Positions 1-6,569 of a stretch of 7,306 nucleotides of DNA are shown in pieces. Position numbers and translations under genes: made by a program. The stretch's first letter is position 1. The number at the start of each line of letters is the position of its first letter. Under the pieces are notes generated by a model. That model saw nothing but the letters and a program-made list of their open reading frames with translations. It did no database searches and was not told where the DNA came from. Origin of the DNA: Candidatus Cloacimonadota bacterium (GTDB taxonomy: Bacteria; Cloacimonadota; Cloacimonadia; Cloacimonadales; JAIOQZ01); the NCBI GenBank assembly GCA_021106755.1, contig JAIOTM010000085.1, positions 1 to 7,306 of the forward strand. Direction: 5' to 3'.

Positions 1-3000
1 CAGCAGTTTTCATCCGACAGAAGTATATGCCACTACTAACTCCAACAGCGTTCCAGACTACTTTGTGTTGTCCGGCAGAAAGCCGTTCATTGTGCAGTAG
101 TTCTGCTACTAACCTACCCCGGATATCGTAGATAACCAAGCTTACAGGCAACTCTTTTGACAGGGAGAAGAACAGAATTGTCTCTGGATTAAACGGGTTA
201 GGGTAGTTGCCACGGAATTTAGTGATAAAGCCCGGAATACCACTCTCCGCTGAAAGAATATCAACGATGATTTCTTCGGTTGGCAGGGAGATAAGAGTTT
301 CGAATACCGCTTCCATATAGTAACAGAATTGTCCTGTTGCATCGGGGGTATCTGACCAGATTGTGTCAGCAACTTCCGGGGTGGCGATAAGTTCATCGTT
401 CCGGTAAATATTATAGCCTGTCAGTCCGTTCAAGGTTGGAGATTCCGGCATATCTGGAATTCGCCAGCCAATTTCGATTGTTGTATTTTCTATCAACTGA
501 GCAGAGAACTGATTTGGTGGATATGTTGCCTCAATTTCAATAAAACTGCTGTTTGATGGTAAAGAGACGATTCCATTGTATGAGGCTGTCAAATAATACT
601 CGTATTCCGCATTTGGTAGTGCGGTGTCGTCTGTGTACTGGGTAACAGTGGGATTTTCTATAGTGCAAATTTCCTGAGCATCCCTGTAAACAGTGTATCC
701 ATCAAGAACCCTATTGTTATCAGAGGCAGAGCGTTGATGCTGCCAGACAGTAGGTGGTATCCACTGTAGAAAGACATTGTTTACATTTACAACTGATGAA
801 CTTACAATGTGGGGTGCGTTTAGATTGATAACAACATCAACACTGTTCGAAGGCAACGATTCCTCCGTATTGTAACGTGATGTTAAATAGTAAGTGTAAG
901 CTCCATCGGGCAATCCGGTATTATTGTACGAAGTTGCTGTGGGGTCGGTAATAAGGGCAATCATATTGTTGTTTCGATAAACATAGTATTCGGTTAGCCC
1001 TGTAGTAACTGACGGAAGGTCCCATTGCAGGTGTACGTCGGTGTCGTTGAACACATTAGCCATTAAATTCTGAGGTGGAGCAGACATTGGTGGAAAGATG
1101 ATGTAATCAATCCATGCAGTATCGTTCAAACCAGTCCCGCCAGCGTTTTTCTGGTAACGCCATTTGAACTCATGAGTGCCGGGTAAAACATTGAAAGCCT
1201 CGTAAGACCACGAAATATTACCGTCCCAACGACCCATTTCAGTTCCGTCTATAAAAAACACCAGATAATCACCATCATCGTTAGGAGAGTCGAAACAGGA
1301 GACTTTCTTATAGAATACAATATCTCCCTGCACGAGAGTTTCAACAGTAACGGCTATACTGGAATGTTGATTATTCGCGATGTTTCCTGCCTGTATGCAA
1401 TATTGTCCGCTTATGGGGTCATCGGTTTGTATTGTCCAGGCACCATAACCAGAGAATCCCCAGCCATAGCTATTGAAATTACCAGTCTCGAAATCTTCGT
1501 TTGCCTGTGGGGCTGTACTGAATGACCAGACAGCACCAAGAGTATCACCATGCGCATTATGAGATTGAATCTGCCAGTAATATTGCGTGTTACTCGCCAA
1601 TGGTGTATCAAGGCTGAATTGGGCTACAGAAGTAGTGTCACCATTTACTACATTTGTAGGTGGGTTATCGGTTCCGAGATAAAAATCGTATAAATCGGCG
1701 GCATCCCATGGAAACCAACTGAAATTGGTATGCGTTACAACAAATTGGGCGTTGTCTTCGGGATTTGGTTGGGATGGCTCGAAAGGAGGAACATTGGCGT
1801 ATGGTGTTTGAGTAATTGCCGCGAGGGCGTCAACGCGTCCTGAGCCAAAATCGTTATCCTTGCCTATTCCGAGAGGGAGAGCGGAGGTCTCCAGTATCTG
1901 ATCTATCTGTGCTGGAATCAGCCACTGATTTTTCGAGAGCATCAAAGCTACAACTCCCGCCGTACACGGGGTTGCCATAGAAGTACCACTTTTAGTGTCG
2001 TAGCCAGTTATATTGTTATCACAAGAGACGATGTCAACTCCGGGAGCACATACATCCGGGCGGAAAAGACCCATTTCAGGATTCCAGGGGTAATCATTGA
2101 AATTATTTACGGCAGACCAGTCACATGGACCCATACTGGAGAAACTTGCAAGAATGTTAAGTTCATCCACAGCACCTACGCATATAACAGCAGATACGCC
2201 ACCTTGCAGGATTTGATCGGGATGAAGCCAGGGCGGAGGGACATTGCCGGGAGTACGTACATTTTCGGGAACCGGATACGAGGAAATGTAACTGCGTTCA
2301 TTTCCTGCGGCAATACAAGCTACTAATCCCATCGCGTGGTAATTATCCAGAGTATTTCGCCATGTTTCTTTATCCGGATTGTGAGTAATAGTCCAGCCGA
2401 GCGACATGGTAAACAGGTCAGCACCATTATTAGCCGCAAACTGGATAGCACTCCATGTGTCTGATTCCTGACCATCGCCGATATCGGAAATTGTTTTAAT
2501 CGCCATAATCTCAGCATCCGGGGCAATTCCTGTCTGGGTTCCACCGGTTCCATCTCCCGCCACCGTTCCGGCACAATGAGTACCATGACCATGGTCGTCA
2601 ATAGGGTCGTTGTCAATGTTGCAGAAGTCATAACCATGATATGGATAGGCGGCATCTGTCCACATGTGAGATGCAAGGTCTTCGTGGTTGTAGTTAACGC
2701 CTGAGTCTATCACCGCGACTACTATATTCTGTCCGGTGTAACCAGCCAGCCACACCTGATCGGCATTCACCTGAGTAACATTACCTGCAATATCTCTGGT
2801 TGGAAACGTGGGAGTATTGCTACCTTCGGTTCCGTTTTCGGGGATTACATCTGAATAATTATCCCAGTCAATACGCTCGATGTCGGGATGTCCGTCCAAA
2901 CGGCGTATCGCGTTCGGTTTAGCATGACAATTTATGATATTAGCTATCCATAATGGTCTTATTATTGAAACATAACCATCTTCCGCGTTAAGTTGGGAAA

Positions 3001-3256
3001 GCACAGAAGCTTGTGTAACCGCACTGAATTGTTGTAATTCCTCAATAACAACACGGCGACGCTCCGCCTGAGGAAATTCATTGGCAAAAGCCAGCAATTC
3101 TTTTTGAGAATATTGTGCCCGGAGTCGAATATTTATCTCAATCCAGTCGTTAGAATCGGAGATTTCCAGTTGTGTAATCAGTTCATGGGTAAGATTTGTC
3201 TCTGCCGTAATCAGAAAAACGAATGTCAGAATGATACATACTAATGCTACTCTCAT
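1..3256 (-). CDS. Secreted S8 subtilisin-like serine protease with FN3 modules and C-terminal sorting tail (3' end cut by window edge)
   Basis: The frame is open from an ATG at 3256-3254 to the left edge: 1085 codons with no stop. Residues 1-19 are a signal peptide (MRVALVCIILTFVFLITAE). Residues ~30-131 look like an I9-type inhibitory propeptide. The S8 catalytic domain spans ~160-482, with Asp184 in VAVIDSGV, His224 in DHGHGTHCAG, oxyanion Asn319 in AAGNE and Ser426 in SGTSMATP, so the triad is intact. Next come an FN3-like module (~488-582), a MAM/jelly-roll-like module (~586-722, from EDFETG to WIDYIIF), three related FN3 modules (~725-812, 813-909, 910-999) and a C-terminal tail with NYPNPFNPET at 1017-1026 and GIYFCRMKTA at the edge. 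Related tails end about 10-15 residues later, so little is missing. By family knowledge such tails direct export through a type IX-like system and surface attachment or release; that route is inferred here. The likely role is digestion of extracellular protein. A good ribosome site and a TATAAT box lie just upstream. The substrate is unknown. Confidence 0.93.
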   Translation of the reverse strand, partial: MRVALVCIILTFVFLITAETNLTHELITQLEISDSNDWIEINIRLRAQYSQKELLAFANEFPQAERRRVVIEELQQFSAVTQASVLSQLNAEDGYVSIIRPLWIANIINCHAKPNAIRRLDGHPDIERIDWDNYSDVIPENGTEGSNTPTFPTRDIAGNVTQVNADQVWLAGYTGQNIVVAVIDSGVNYNHEDLASHMWTDAAYPYHGYDFCNIDNDPIDDHGHGTHCAGTVAGDGTGGTQTGIAPDAEIMAIKTISDIGDGQESDTWSAIQFAANNGADLFTMSLGWTITHNPDKETWRNTLDNYHAMGLVACIAAGNERSYISSYPVPENVRTPGNVPPPWLHPDQILQGGVSAVICVGAVDELNILASFSSMGPCDWSAVNNFNDYPWNPEMGLFRPDVCAPGVDIVSCDNNITGYDTKSGTSMATPCTAGVVALMLSKNQWLIPAQIDQILETSALPLGIGKDNDFGSGRVDALAAITQTPYANVPPFEPSQPNPEDNAQFVVTHTNFSWFPWDAADLYDFYLGTDNPPTNVVNGDTTSVAQFSLDTPLASNTQYYWQIQSHNAHGDTLGAVWSFSTAPQANEDFETGNFNSYGWGFSGYGAWTIQTDDPISGQYCIQAGNIANNQHSSIAVTVETLVQGDIVFYKKVSCFDSPNDDGDYLVFFIDGTEMGRWDGNISWSYEAFNVLPGTHEFKWRYQKNAGGTGLNDTAWIDYIIFPPMSAPPQNLMANVFNDTDVHLQWDLPSVTTGLTEYYVYRNNNMIALITDPTATSYNNTGLPDGAYTYYLTSRYNTEESLPSNSVDVVINLNAPHIVSSSVVNVNNVFLQWIPPTVWQHQRSASDNNRVLDGYTVYRDAQEICTIENPTVTQYTDDTALPNAEYEYYLTASYNGIVSLPSNSSFIEIEATYPPNQFSAQLIENTTIEIGWRIPDMPESPTLNGLTGYNIYRNDELIATPEVADTIWSDTPDATGQFCYYMEAVFETLISLPTEEIIVDILSAESGIPGFITKFRGNYPNPFNPETILFFSLSKELPVSLVIYDIRGRLVAELLHNERLSAGQHKVVWNAVGVSSGIYFCRMKTA

Positions 3257-3262
3257 TTTATC

Positions 3263-3268
3263 CCTCTC
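3263..3268 (-). promoter_or_regulatory. Ribosome binding site of the S8 protease gene
   Basis: On the minus strand the sequence before the ATG reads TAGAGAGGGATAAAATG. The GAGAGG core sits 6 bases ahead of the start codon. It supports the ATG at 3256 as the true start, as does the signal peptide that begins there. Confidence 0.6.
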
Positions 3269-3286
3269 TAAATAAAGATTCTCATT

Positions 3287-3292
3287 ATTATA
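3287..3292 (-). promoter_or_regulatory. Putative -10 box of the S8 protease promoter
   Basis: A perfect TATAAT hexamer on the minus strand lies about 30 bases before the protease ATG, giving a short leader of roughly 24 bases. With a 17-bp spacer the -35 position (3310-3315) reads TTTCGA, which matches TTGACA at only three positions. The region is AT-rich, so the box could be chance, and the -35 is weak. If the host belongs to a group with Bacteroidetes-type sigma factors, this consensus may not apply. Confidence 0.4.
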
Positions 3293-3406
3293 GGAAAACA
3301 ATTGTAGAATCGAAATCCGTCAACTTTTTTTCTCTTTTTGTTGACATTATTTACTGTCGTTCGTTTCACTTGCCCAATCATAAGATTTAAGAAAATATGA
3401 GTATTT

Positions 3407-4675
3407 ATGAAATTCAAATATTTTATAGCTGGCGCAATTGTAGCTTCTGCCGTTTTGTCGATAGTTCTCGTGGCAATGCTGGCTACTTGCTCCGGTGCGG
3501 AAACCGTTGAACTCCAGATTGTAGAAGAATTACCAGCTGTAAAAACGGAAAGCGATACGCTATCCCGGAAGGTTGTCCGTGTAATTCGGAGCGGAGAAAG
3601 CATTTTCCAGCTTTTCTCGGATATGGGAATGGATAACATGACGATAGCACGTTACACAAGAGAACTGGGGCTGTACGTGGATATTTCCTCTATCCAGATT
3701 GGTGATACGCTGAGTGTGCATTTCAGGAAAAATGCTGACGGCGTGGAGAGAATAATCTATAAGCCAGATAGAATAACTTCTCACATACTGGCTGACAGAG
3801 GCGATTCTTTAATTTATCATTTTGAGAGTATTCCCACAGTTTTACGCAGAAGAATTGTCAGGGGAACTCTACAGGGAAATCTCAATAATTCACTTTTGAA
3901 ACTGGGGCTGACGCAGTTCGAGAAGCAACAGGTAAACAACGCGTTAGAAGCAGAAATCAGCTTCCAGACAGATGCCCGGAACGGAGATACTTTTCTGGTA
4001 CTGATAGAAGAAAGGTATTACAGAAATCGTAAACTTCCCCGTGGACGTGTTCTTTATACAGCTTACAACGGCAAACGAGCTAAGTTTCATCAGGCATTTC
4101 GCTATCGTCACAAAGATGACGATGCTTCCGCCCTGAACGGTATGTACAACTTTGCTGGAAAAACTCTGTTGCAGAACGCGGTGCGAAGTCCACTCAATTC
4201 TATGCACGTTTCATCACCTTTTGGCAATCGGATACATCCAATCACGGGGCGTTGGAAGATGCACACAGGAATAGATTATCGTGCCAGCAGAGGTACGCCT
4301 GTTTACGCTGTGGCGAACGGCACTGTAACAACCGCTGCCAGAAATGGAGGTTGGGGAAAAGAAGTGCGTATCCGACACCATGATATGATAACCCAGTACG
4401 CTCATCTCTATAAGATTTACGTTCGTCGTGGTCAGTATGTACGCAAGGGAACAAAAATTGGCTCAGTAGGTTCGACAGGCAATTCTACTGGTTCTCATCT
4501 GCATTTCGGATTGAGAAAAAAAGGACGCTGGATTAATCCTAAAAATCTACGCATGGTAGGAGCTATCAAACTGAAAGGTGAATCTCTCGCGGCATACAAA
4601 GCTCAACGTGATGATTTGCTGATTGAACTTGAATTTATGAAACTTCGGGAGTATCATTCAGAGCAAATACTTTGA
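3407..4675 (+). CDS. Membrane-anchored or secreted M23-family (LytM/MepM-like) peptidoglycan metallopeptidase
   Basis: This 422-residue protein starts with a hydrophobic export or anchor segment (~5-27, FIAGAIVASAVLSIVLVAML). A LysM/OapA-like region follows at ~56-107 (VIRSGESIFQLF ... IQIGDTLSV), then a second N-terminal domain (~130-235). The C-terminal M23 domain covers ~260-380. Zinc and catalytic motifs are complete: His286 and Asp290 in HTGID, His333 in YAHL, and His364/His366 in HLHFG. The preceding SPFGNRIHPITG (270-281) is the usual M23 lead-in. By family knowledge these enzymes hydrolyse peptide cross-links in periplasmic peptidoglycan, and the LysM plus middle domain plus M23 layout matches MepM/ShyA/Csd3-type endopeptidases, in which the N-terminal domain can cover the active site. 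Residues ~393-422 form a charged helical extension. A near-lipobox LATC ends at Cys28, but Thr at -1 is atypical. No strong ribosome site precedes the ATG. The gene is divergent from the protease and 53 bp ahead of yajC. Confidence 0.9.
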   Translation: MKFKYFIAGAIVASAVLSIVLVAMLATCSGAETVELQIVEELPAVKTESDTLSRKVVRVIRSGESIFQLFSDMGMDNMTIARYTRELGLYVDISSIQIGDTLSVHFRKNADGVERIIYKPDRITSHILADRGDSLIYHFESIPTVLRRRIVRGTLQGNLNNSLLKLGLTQFEKQQVNNALEAEISFQTDARNGDTFLVLIEERYYRNRKLPRGRVLYTAYNGKRAKFHQAFRYRHKDDDASALNGMYNFAGKTLLQNAVRSPLNSMHVSSPFGNRIHPITGRWKMHTGIDYRASRGTPVYAVANGTVTTAARNGGWGKEVRIRHHDMITQYAHLYKIYVRRGQYVRKGTKIGSVGSTGNSTGSHLHFGLRKKGRWINPKNLRMVGAIKLKGESLAAYKAQRDDLLIELEFMKLREYHSEQIL

Positions 4676-4728
4676 CGAGTAGAACGGGTTTACAATTGTT
4701 GTCGCAAAGAAAAATCAAGGAGTAGTAT
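4676..4728 (+). promoter_or_regulatory. Short intergenic gap ahead of yajC with a strong ribosome binding site
   Basis: AAGGAG at 4717-4722 lies six bases before the yajC ATG and is the best Shine-Dalgarno match in the window. The palindrome ACAATTGT at 4692-4699 also lies here. I see no hairpin plus T-run terminator for the M23 gene and no clear promoter, so read-through from the M23 gene into yajC is plausible but not shown. Confidence 0.6.
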
Positions 4729-5097
4729 ATGTTCCATACACTATTGGAAGCTACAGCCCCTGCGGGTGATGTAGTTAAGGGAGCTGGCGGTGGAATGACC
4801 CAGATGCTGATTACTTTCGGACTGATGTTCGCGGTATTCTATTTTCTGATAATTCGTCCTCAGCAGAAGAAACAGAAAGAGACTCAGAAGATGCTGGATA
4901 ACTTGCAGGTTCATGCGAAAGTTTTTACATCTGCCGGAATCATCGGCAAGATTGTCGCCTTCAAAGAAAACAAAAACGTTGTTGTACTGCGGGTTGACGA
5001 CTTAAATAACGTAAAACTTGAATTCCAAAGACAGGCGATTGCCGGAGTACTCAGTGAGTCTAAAGAAGAAGAGACAAAAGAAGAAAAATCCAGTTAA
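4729..5097 (+). CDS. yajC: YajC, Sec translocase accessory subunit
   Basis: The 122-residue product has the YajC signature: a short N-terminus rich in Gly/Ala, one transmembrane helix (~24-42, MLITFGLMFAVFYFLII), then the diagnostic RPQQKKQKE at 43-51 and a small cytosolic beta domain (SAGIIGKIVAFKENKNVVVL). The size is normal for the family. The tail is lysine/glutamate-rich (SKEEETKEEKSS). By family knowledge YajC joins SecDF-YidC at the SecYEG channel in the inner membrane and helps protein export without being essential. It is usually next to secD and tgt, but here it leads into def and fmt instead. A strong ribosome site fixes the start, and its TAA is one base before the proposed def start, which suggests translational coupling. 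Confidence 0.93.
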   Translation: MFHTLLEATAPAGDVVKGAGGGMTQMLITFGLMFAVFYFLIIRPQQKKQKETQKMLDNLQVHAKVFTSAGIIGKIVAFKENKNVVVLRVDDLNNVKLEFQRQAIAGVLSESKEEETKEEKSS

Positions 5098-5098
5098 T

Positions 5099-5635
5099 TT
5101 GCTACCGATAAGGCAGATTGGCGATAAAATCCTGCGGCAGAAGGCGGAGCCTGTAAACGAAATTACTGAAGAAATAATTGAATTTATTCAGGATTTGCTT
5201 TTTACTATGTACGAAACAGATGGCGTGGGTCTGGCAGCACCGCAAGTTGGACGCTCTCAGAGAATTTTTATTGTTGATATTGAGTTCAACGATTCCGGCG
5301 AAAGAGACCCGATAGTTTTTATCAATCCGGTAATTACCGAGAGTGATGGAGTTTTTTCGCAACAGGAAGGTTGCCTTAGTCTGCCGGGTGTGTTTGAAAC
5401 TGTTAAGCGGTCAAAGCGAATTGCTATTACAGGGCTTGATATAAACGGAGAGCCAATCTCTTTTGAAGCTTCTGAATTCGCGGCGGCTGTTATACAGCAT
5501 GAATACGACCACCTGAACGGTATTTTATTTACCGACCGATTATCAAAACTCAAGCTGATTCCTCTGAAAAAGAAACTCAAAGAGCTGGCATCCTCAACAG
5601 ACGAAAATGGAAACAACCTCCGACAGGATGATTAA
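5099..5635 (+). CDS. def: Peptide deformylase
   Basis: Def removes the N-formyl group from the first methionine of new proteins, using a bound metal (usually iron). All three family motifs are present, numbered from the TTG start: GVGLAAPQVG at 42-51, EGCLSLPG at 90-97 with metal ligand Cys92, and QHEYDHLNG at 133-141 with ligands His134 and His138 and catalytic Glu135. I chose TTG at 5099 because it gives 178 residues and an N-terminus (MLPIRQIGDKILRQ) that matches the family, which begins a few residues before G-D-x-x-L-R. An ATG at 5018 would add 27 residues, mostly basic (KKKRQKKK), inside the yajC coding region; a GTG at 5054 is a second alternative. No strong ribosome site precedes the TTG, so coupling to yajC termination, one base upstream, is likely. 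The stop overlaps the fmt start. The identity is secure; the start is less so. Confidence 0.94.
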   Translation: MLPIRQIGDKILRQKAEPVNEITEEIIEFIQDLLFTMYETDGVGLAAPQVGRSQRIFIVDIEFNDSGERDPIVFINPVITESDGVFSQQEGCLSLPGVFETVKRSKRIAITGLDINGEPISFEASEFAAAVIQHEYDHLNGILFTDRLSKLKLIPLKKKLKELASSTDENGNNLRQDD

Positions 5636-6569
5636 TTCTGTTGTTTTTATGGGAACCCCCCAATTCGCGGTTCCCCTTTTGCAGGTTTTATCAAATTCAA
5701 AATACTGCCCTGAGTTAGTTGTAACTCAGCCGGACAGACCCAAAGGACGTAACAGGAAACTGCATTCTCCTCAAGTTAAAATTGCCGCGTTAGAGCTTGG
5801 TATTCCGGTTATCCAGCCGGAAGATGTTAACAATCCGGTAGCTATTGAGCAGATTGCTTCTGTTTCTCCCGATATTATTGTTACTACCGCCTACGGTGGC
5901 TATATTCGCAGGAAATTACGGCGACTTACACCGCTTGGCTGTCTCAATCTTCATCCTTCCCTGTTGCCAAAATACAGGGGAGCAGCACCAGTAAACGCTA
6001 CTTTGTTTAATGGCGAAACTGAGACAGGAAACACTATTTTCAGAATGGTGGCAAGTATGGACGCGGGCAAAATACTATTTCAATCAAAAACCCCGATTAA
6101 GCCTGATGAATGTTACACAGAGTTACTCACCCGATTGGCAGAGTCCGGAGCAGAAGAGATGGTAGCTTTGCTGGCGACACTCGAACAGGGAAATGTAATA
6201 CCTTATCCACAGGATCATGAGTTGGCGACATTTTCGCGCAAGTTAGAGCGGGAAGATTTTTTCATCGACTGGCAAAAACCGGCTGAAGAAGTAATCAACC
6301 ATATACGGGGACTGGCTATATCTCCCGGAGCTGTAGCATTTTTTCGCGGTAAACCTCTGAAAATTATTCGTGCTGAGATTATTGAAACAACTTCCAACCA
6401 TATTCCCGCCCATATAACATTGATAGATAAAAGCGTTTGTGTTTCTACCGCGTCAACGGATATACGGCTACTTGAAGTACAACCCGCCGGGAAAAAAATA
6501 ATGTCAGCAGAAGCGTTCAATCGTGGTGCGAGGATTATAAAGGGAGAGCAGTTTGACACCACCTCTTGA
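5628..6569 (+). CDS. fmt: Methionyl-tRNA formyltransferase
   Basis: Fmt transfers a formyl group from 10-formyltetrahydrofolate to initiator Met-tRNA in the cytosol. Numbered from ATG 5628, residues 4-15 (SVVFMGTPQFAV) open the Rossmann-like domain. The loop PKGRNRKLHSPQVK (38-51) matches the tRNA-contact loop. The catalytic trio is Asn107 and His109 in NLHPSLLP, plus Asp145 in MDAGKI. SLLPKYRGAAP at 111-121 is the family signature. The C-terminal OB-fold domain begins near 202 (FSRKLEREDFFIDW) and includes NHIRGLAISPGA. The 313-residue length agrees with the usual ~310-315. I prefer ATG 5628 because MINSVVFMGTP matches normal Fmt N-termini; an in-frame ATG at 5607 would add seven residues. 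Neither start has a strong ribosome site, but ATGATTAA overlaps the def stop, which suggests translational coupling. The def-fmt pairing is widespread. Confidence 0.95.
   Translation: MINSVVFMGTPQFAVPLLQVLSNSKYCPELVVTQPDRPKGRNRKLHSPQVKIAALELGIPVIQPEDVNNPVAIEQIASVSPDIIVTTAYGGYIRRKLRRLTPLGCLNLHPSLLPKYRGAAPVNATLFNGETETGNTIFRMVASMDAGKILFQSKTPIKPDECYTELLTRLAESGAEEMVALLATLEQGNVIPYPQDHELATFSRKLEREDFFIDWQKPAEEVINHIRGLAISPGAVAFFRGKPLKIIRAEIIETTSNHIPAHITLIDKSVCVSTASTDIRLLEVQPAGKKIMSAEAFNRGARIIKGEQFDTTS
6541..6546 (+). promoter_or_regulatory. Ribosome binding site that sets the TTG start of the DUF116 gene
   Basis: AGGGAG lies six bases before the TTG at 6553, within the 3' end of fmt. An in-frame stop (TAA, 6538-6540) sits just upstream, and no ATG occurs before the first membrane helix, so this site and the TTG together define the start. 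Confidence 0.7.

Larger units (their letters stand above)
3257..3406. promoter_or_regulatory. Divergent intergenic region between the S8 protease and M23 peptidase genes
   Basis: These 150 bp separate two genes transcribed away from each other, so both upstream control regions must lie here unless transcripts enter from elsewhere. The left half holds the TATAAT and ribosome site of the protease. The middle is a T-rich run (3324-3339) followed by TTGACA at 3341-3346 on the plus strand, which could be a -35 for the M23 gene. No good -10 hexamer lies 16-18 bp after it. An 8-bp palindrome ACAATTGT sits at 3298-3305. No convincing terminator hairpin is visible. Confidence 0.55.

Noticed and set aside
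2323..2676. 117-codon minus-strand frame inside the protease gene
   Set aside because: It is an out-of-frame shadow over the catalytic His region of the S8 protease. The protease frame shows full family motifs and the shadow shows none.
3341..3369. TTGACA at 3341-3346 as the -35 of an M23 gene promoter
   Set aside because: The hexamer is perfect, but 16-18 bp downstream the sequence gives only weak matches such as TTTCAC. The TAAGAT at 3381 is too far away. I list it only as part of the intergenic region.
3268..3784. Minus-strand frames overlapping the start of the M23 gene
   Set aside because: They lie opposite a well-supported gene, have no recognisable motifs, and one would run across the intergenic region into the protease leader.
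4676..4728. Rho-independent terminator after the M23 gene
   Set aside because: There is no stem with a following T-run. The only palindrome is the short ACAATTGT, which cannot form a stable hairpin.
5257..5616. 119-codon minus-strand frame opposite def
   Set aside because: It is antisense to the conserved deformylase motifs, has low-complexity Ser-rich content and no ribosome site worth noting.
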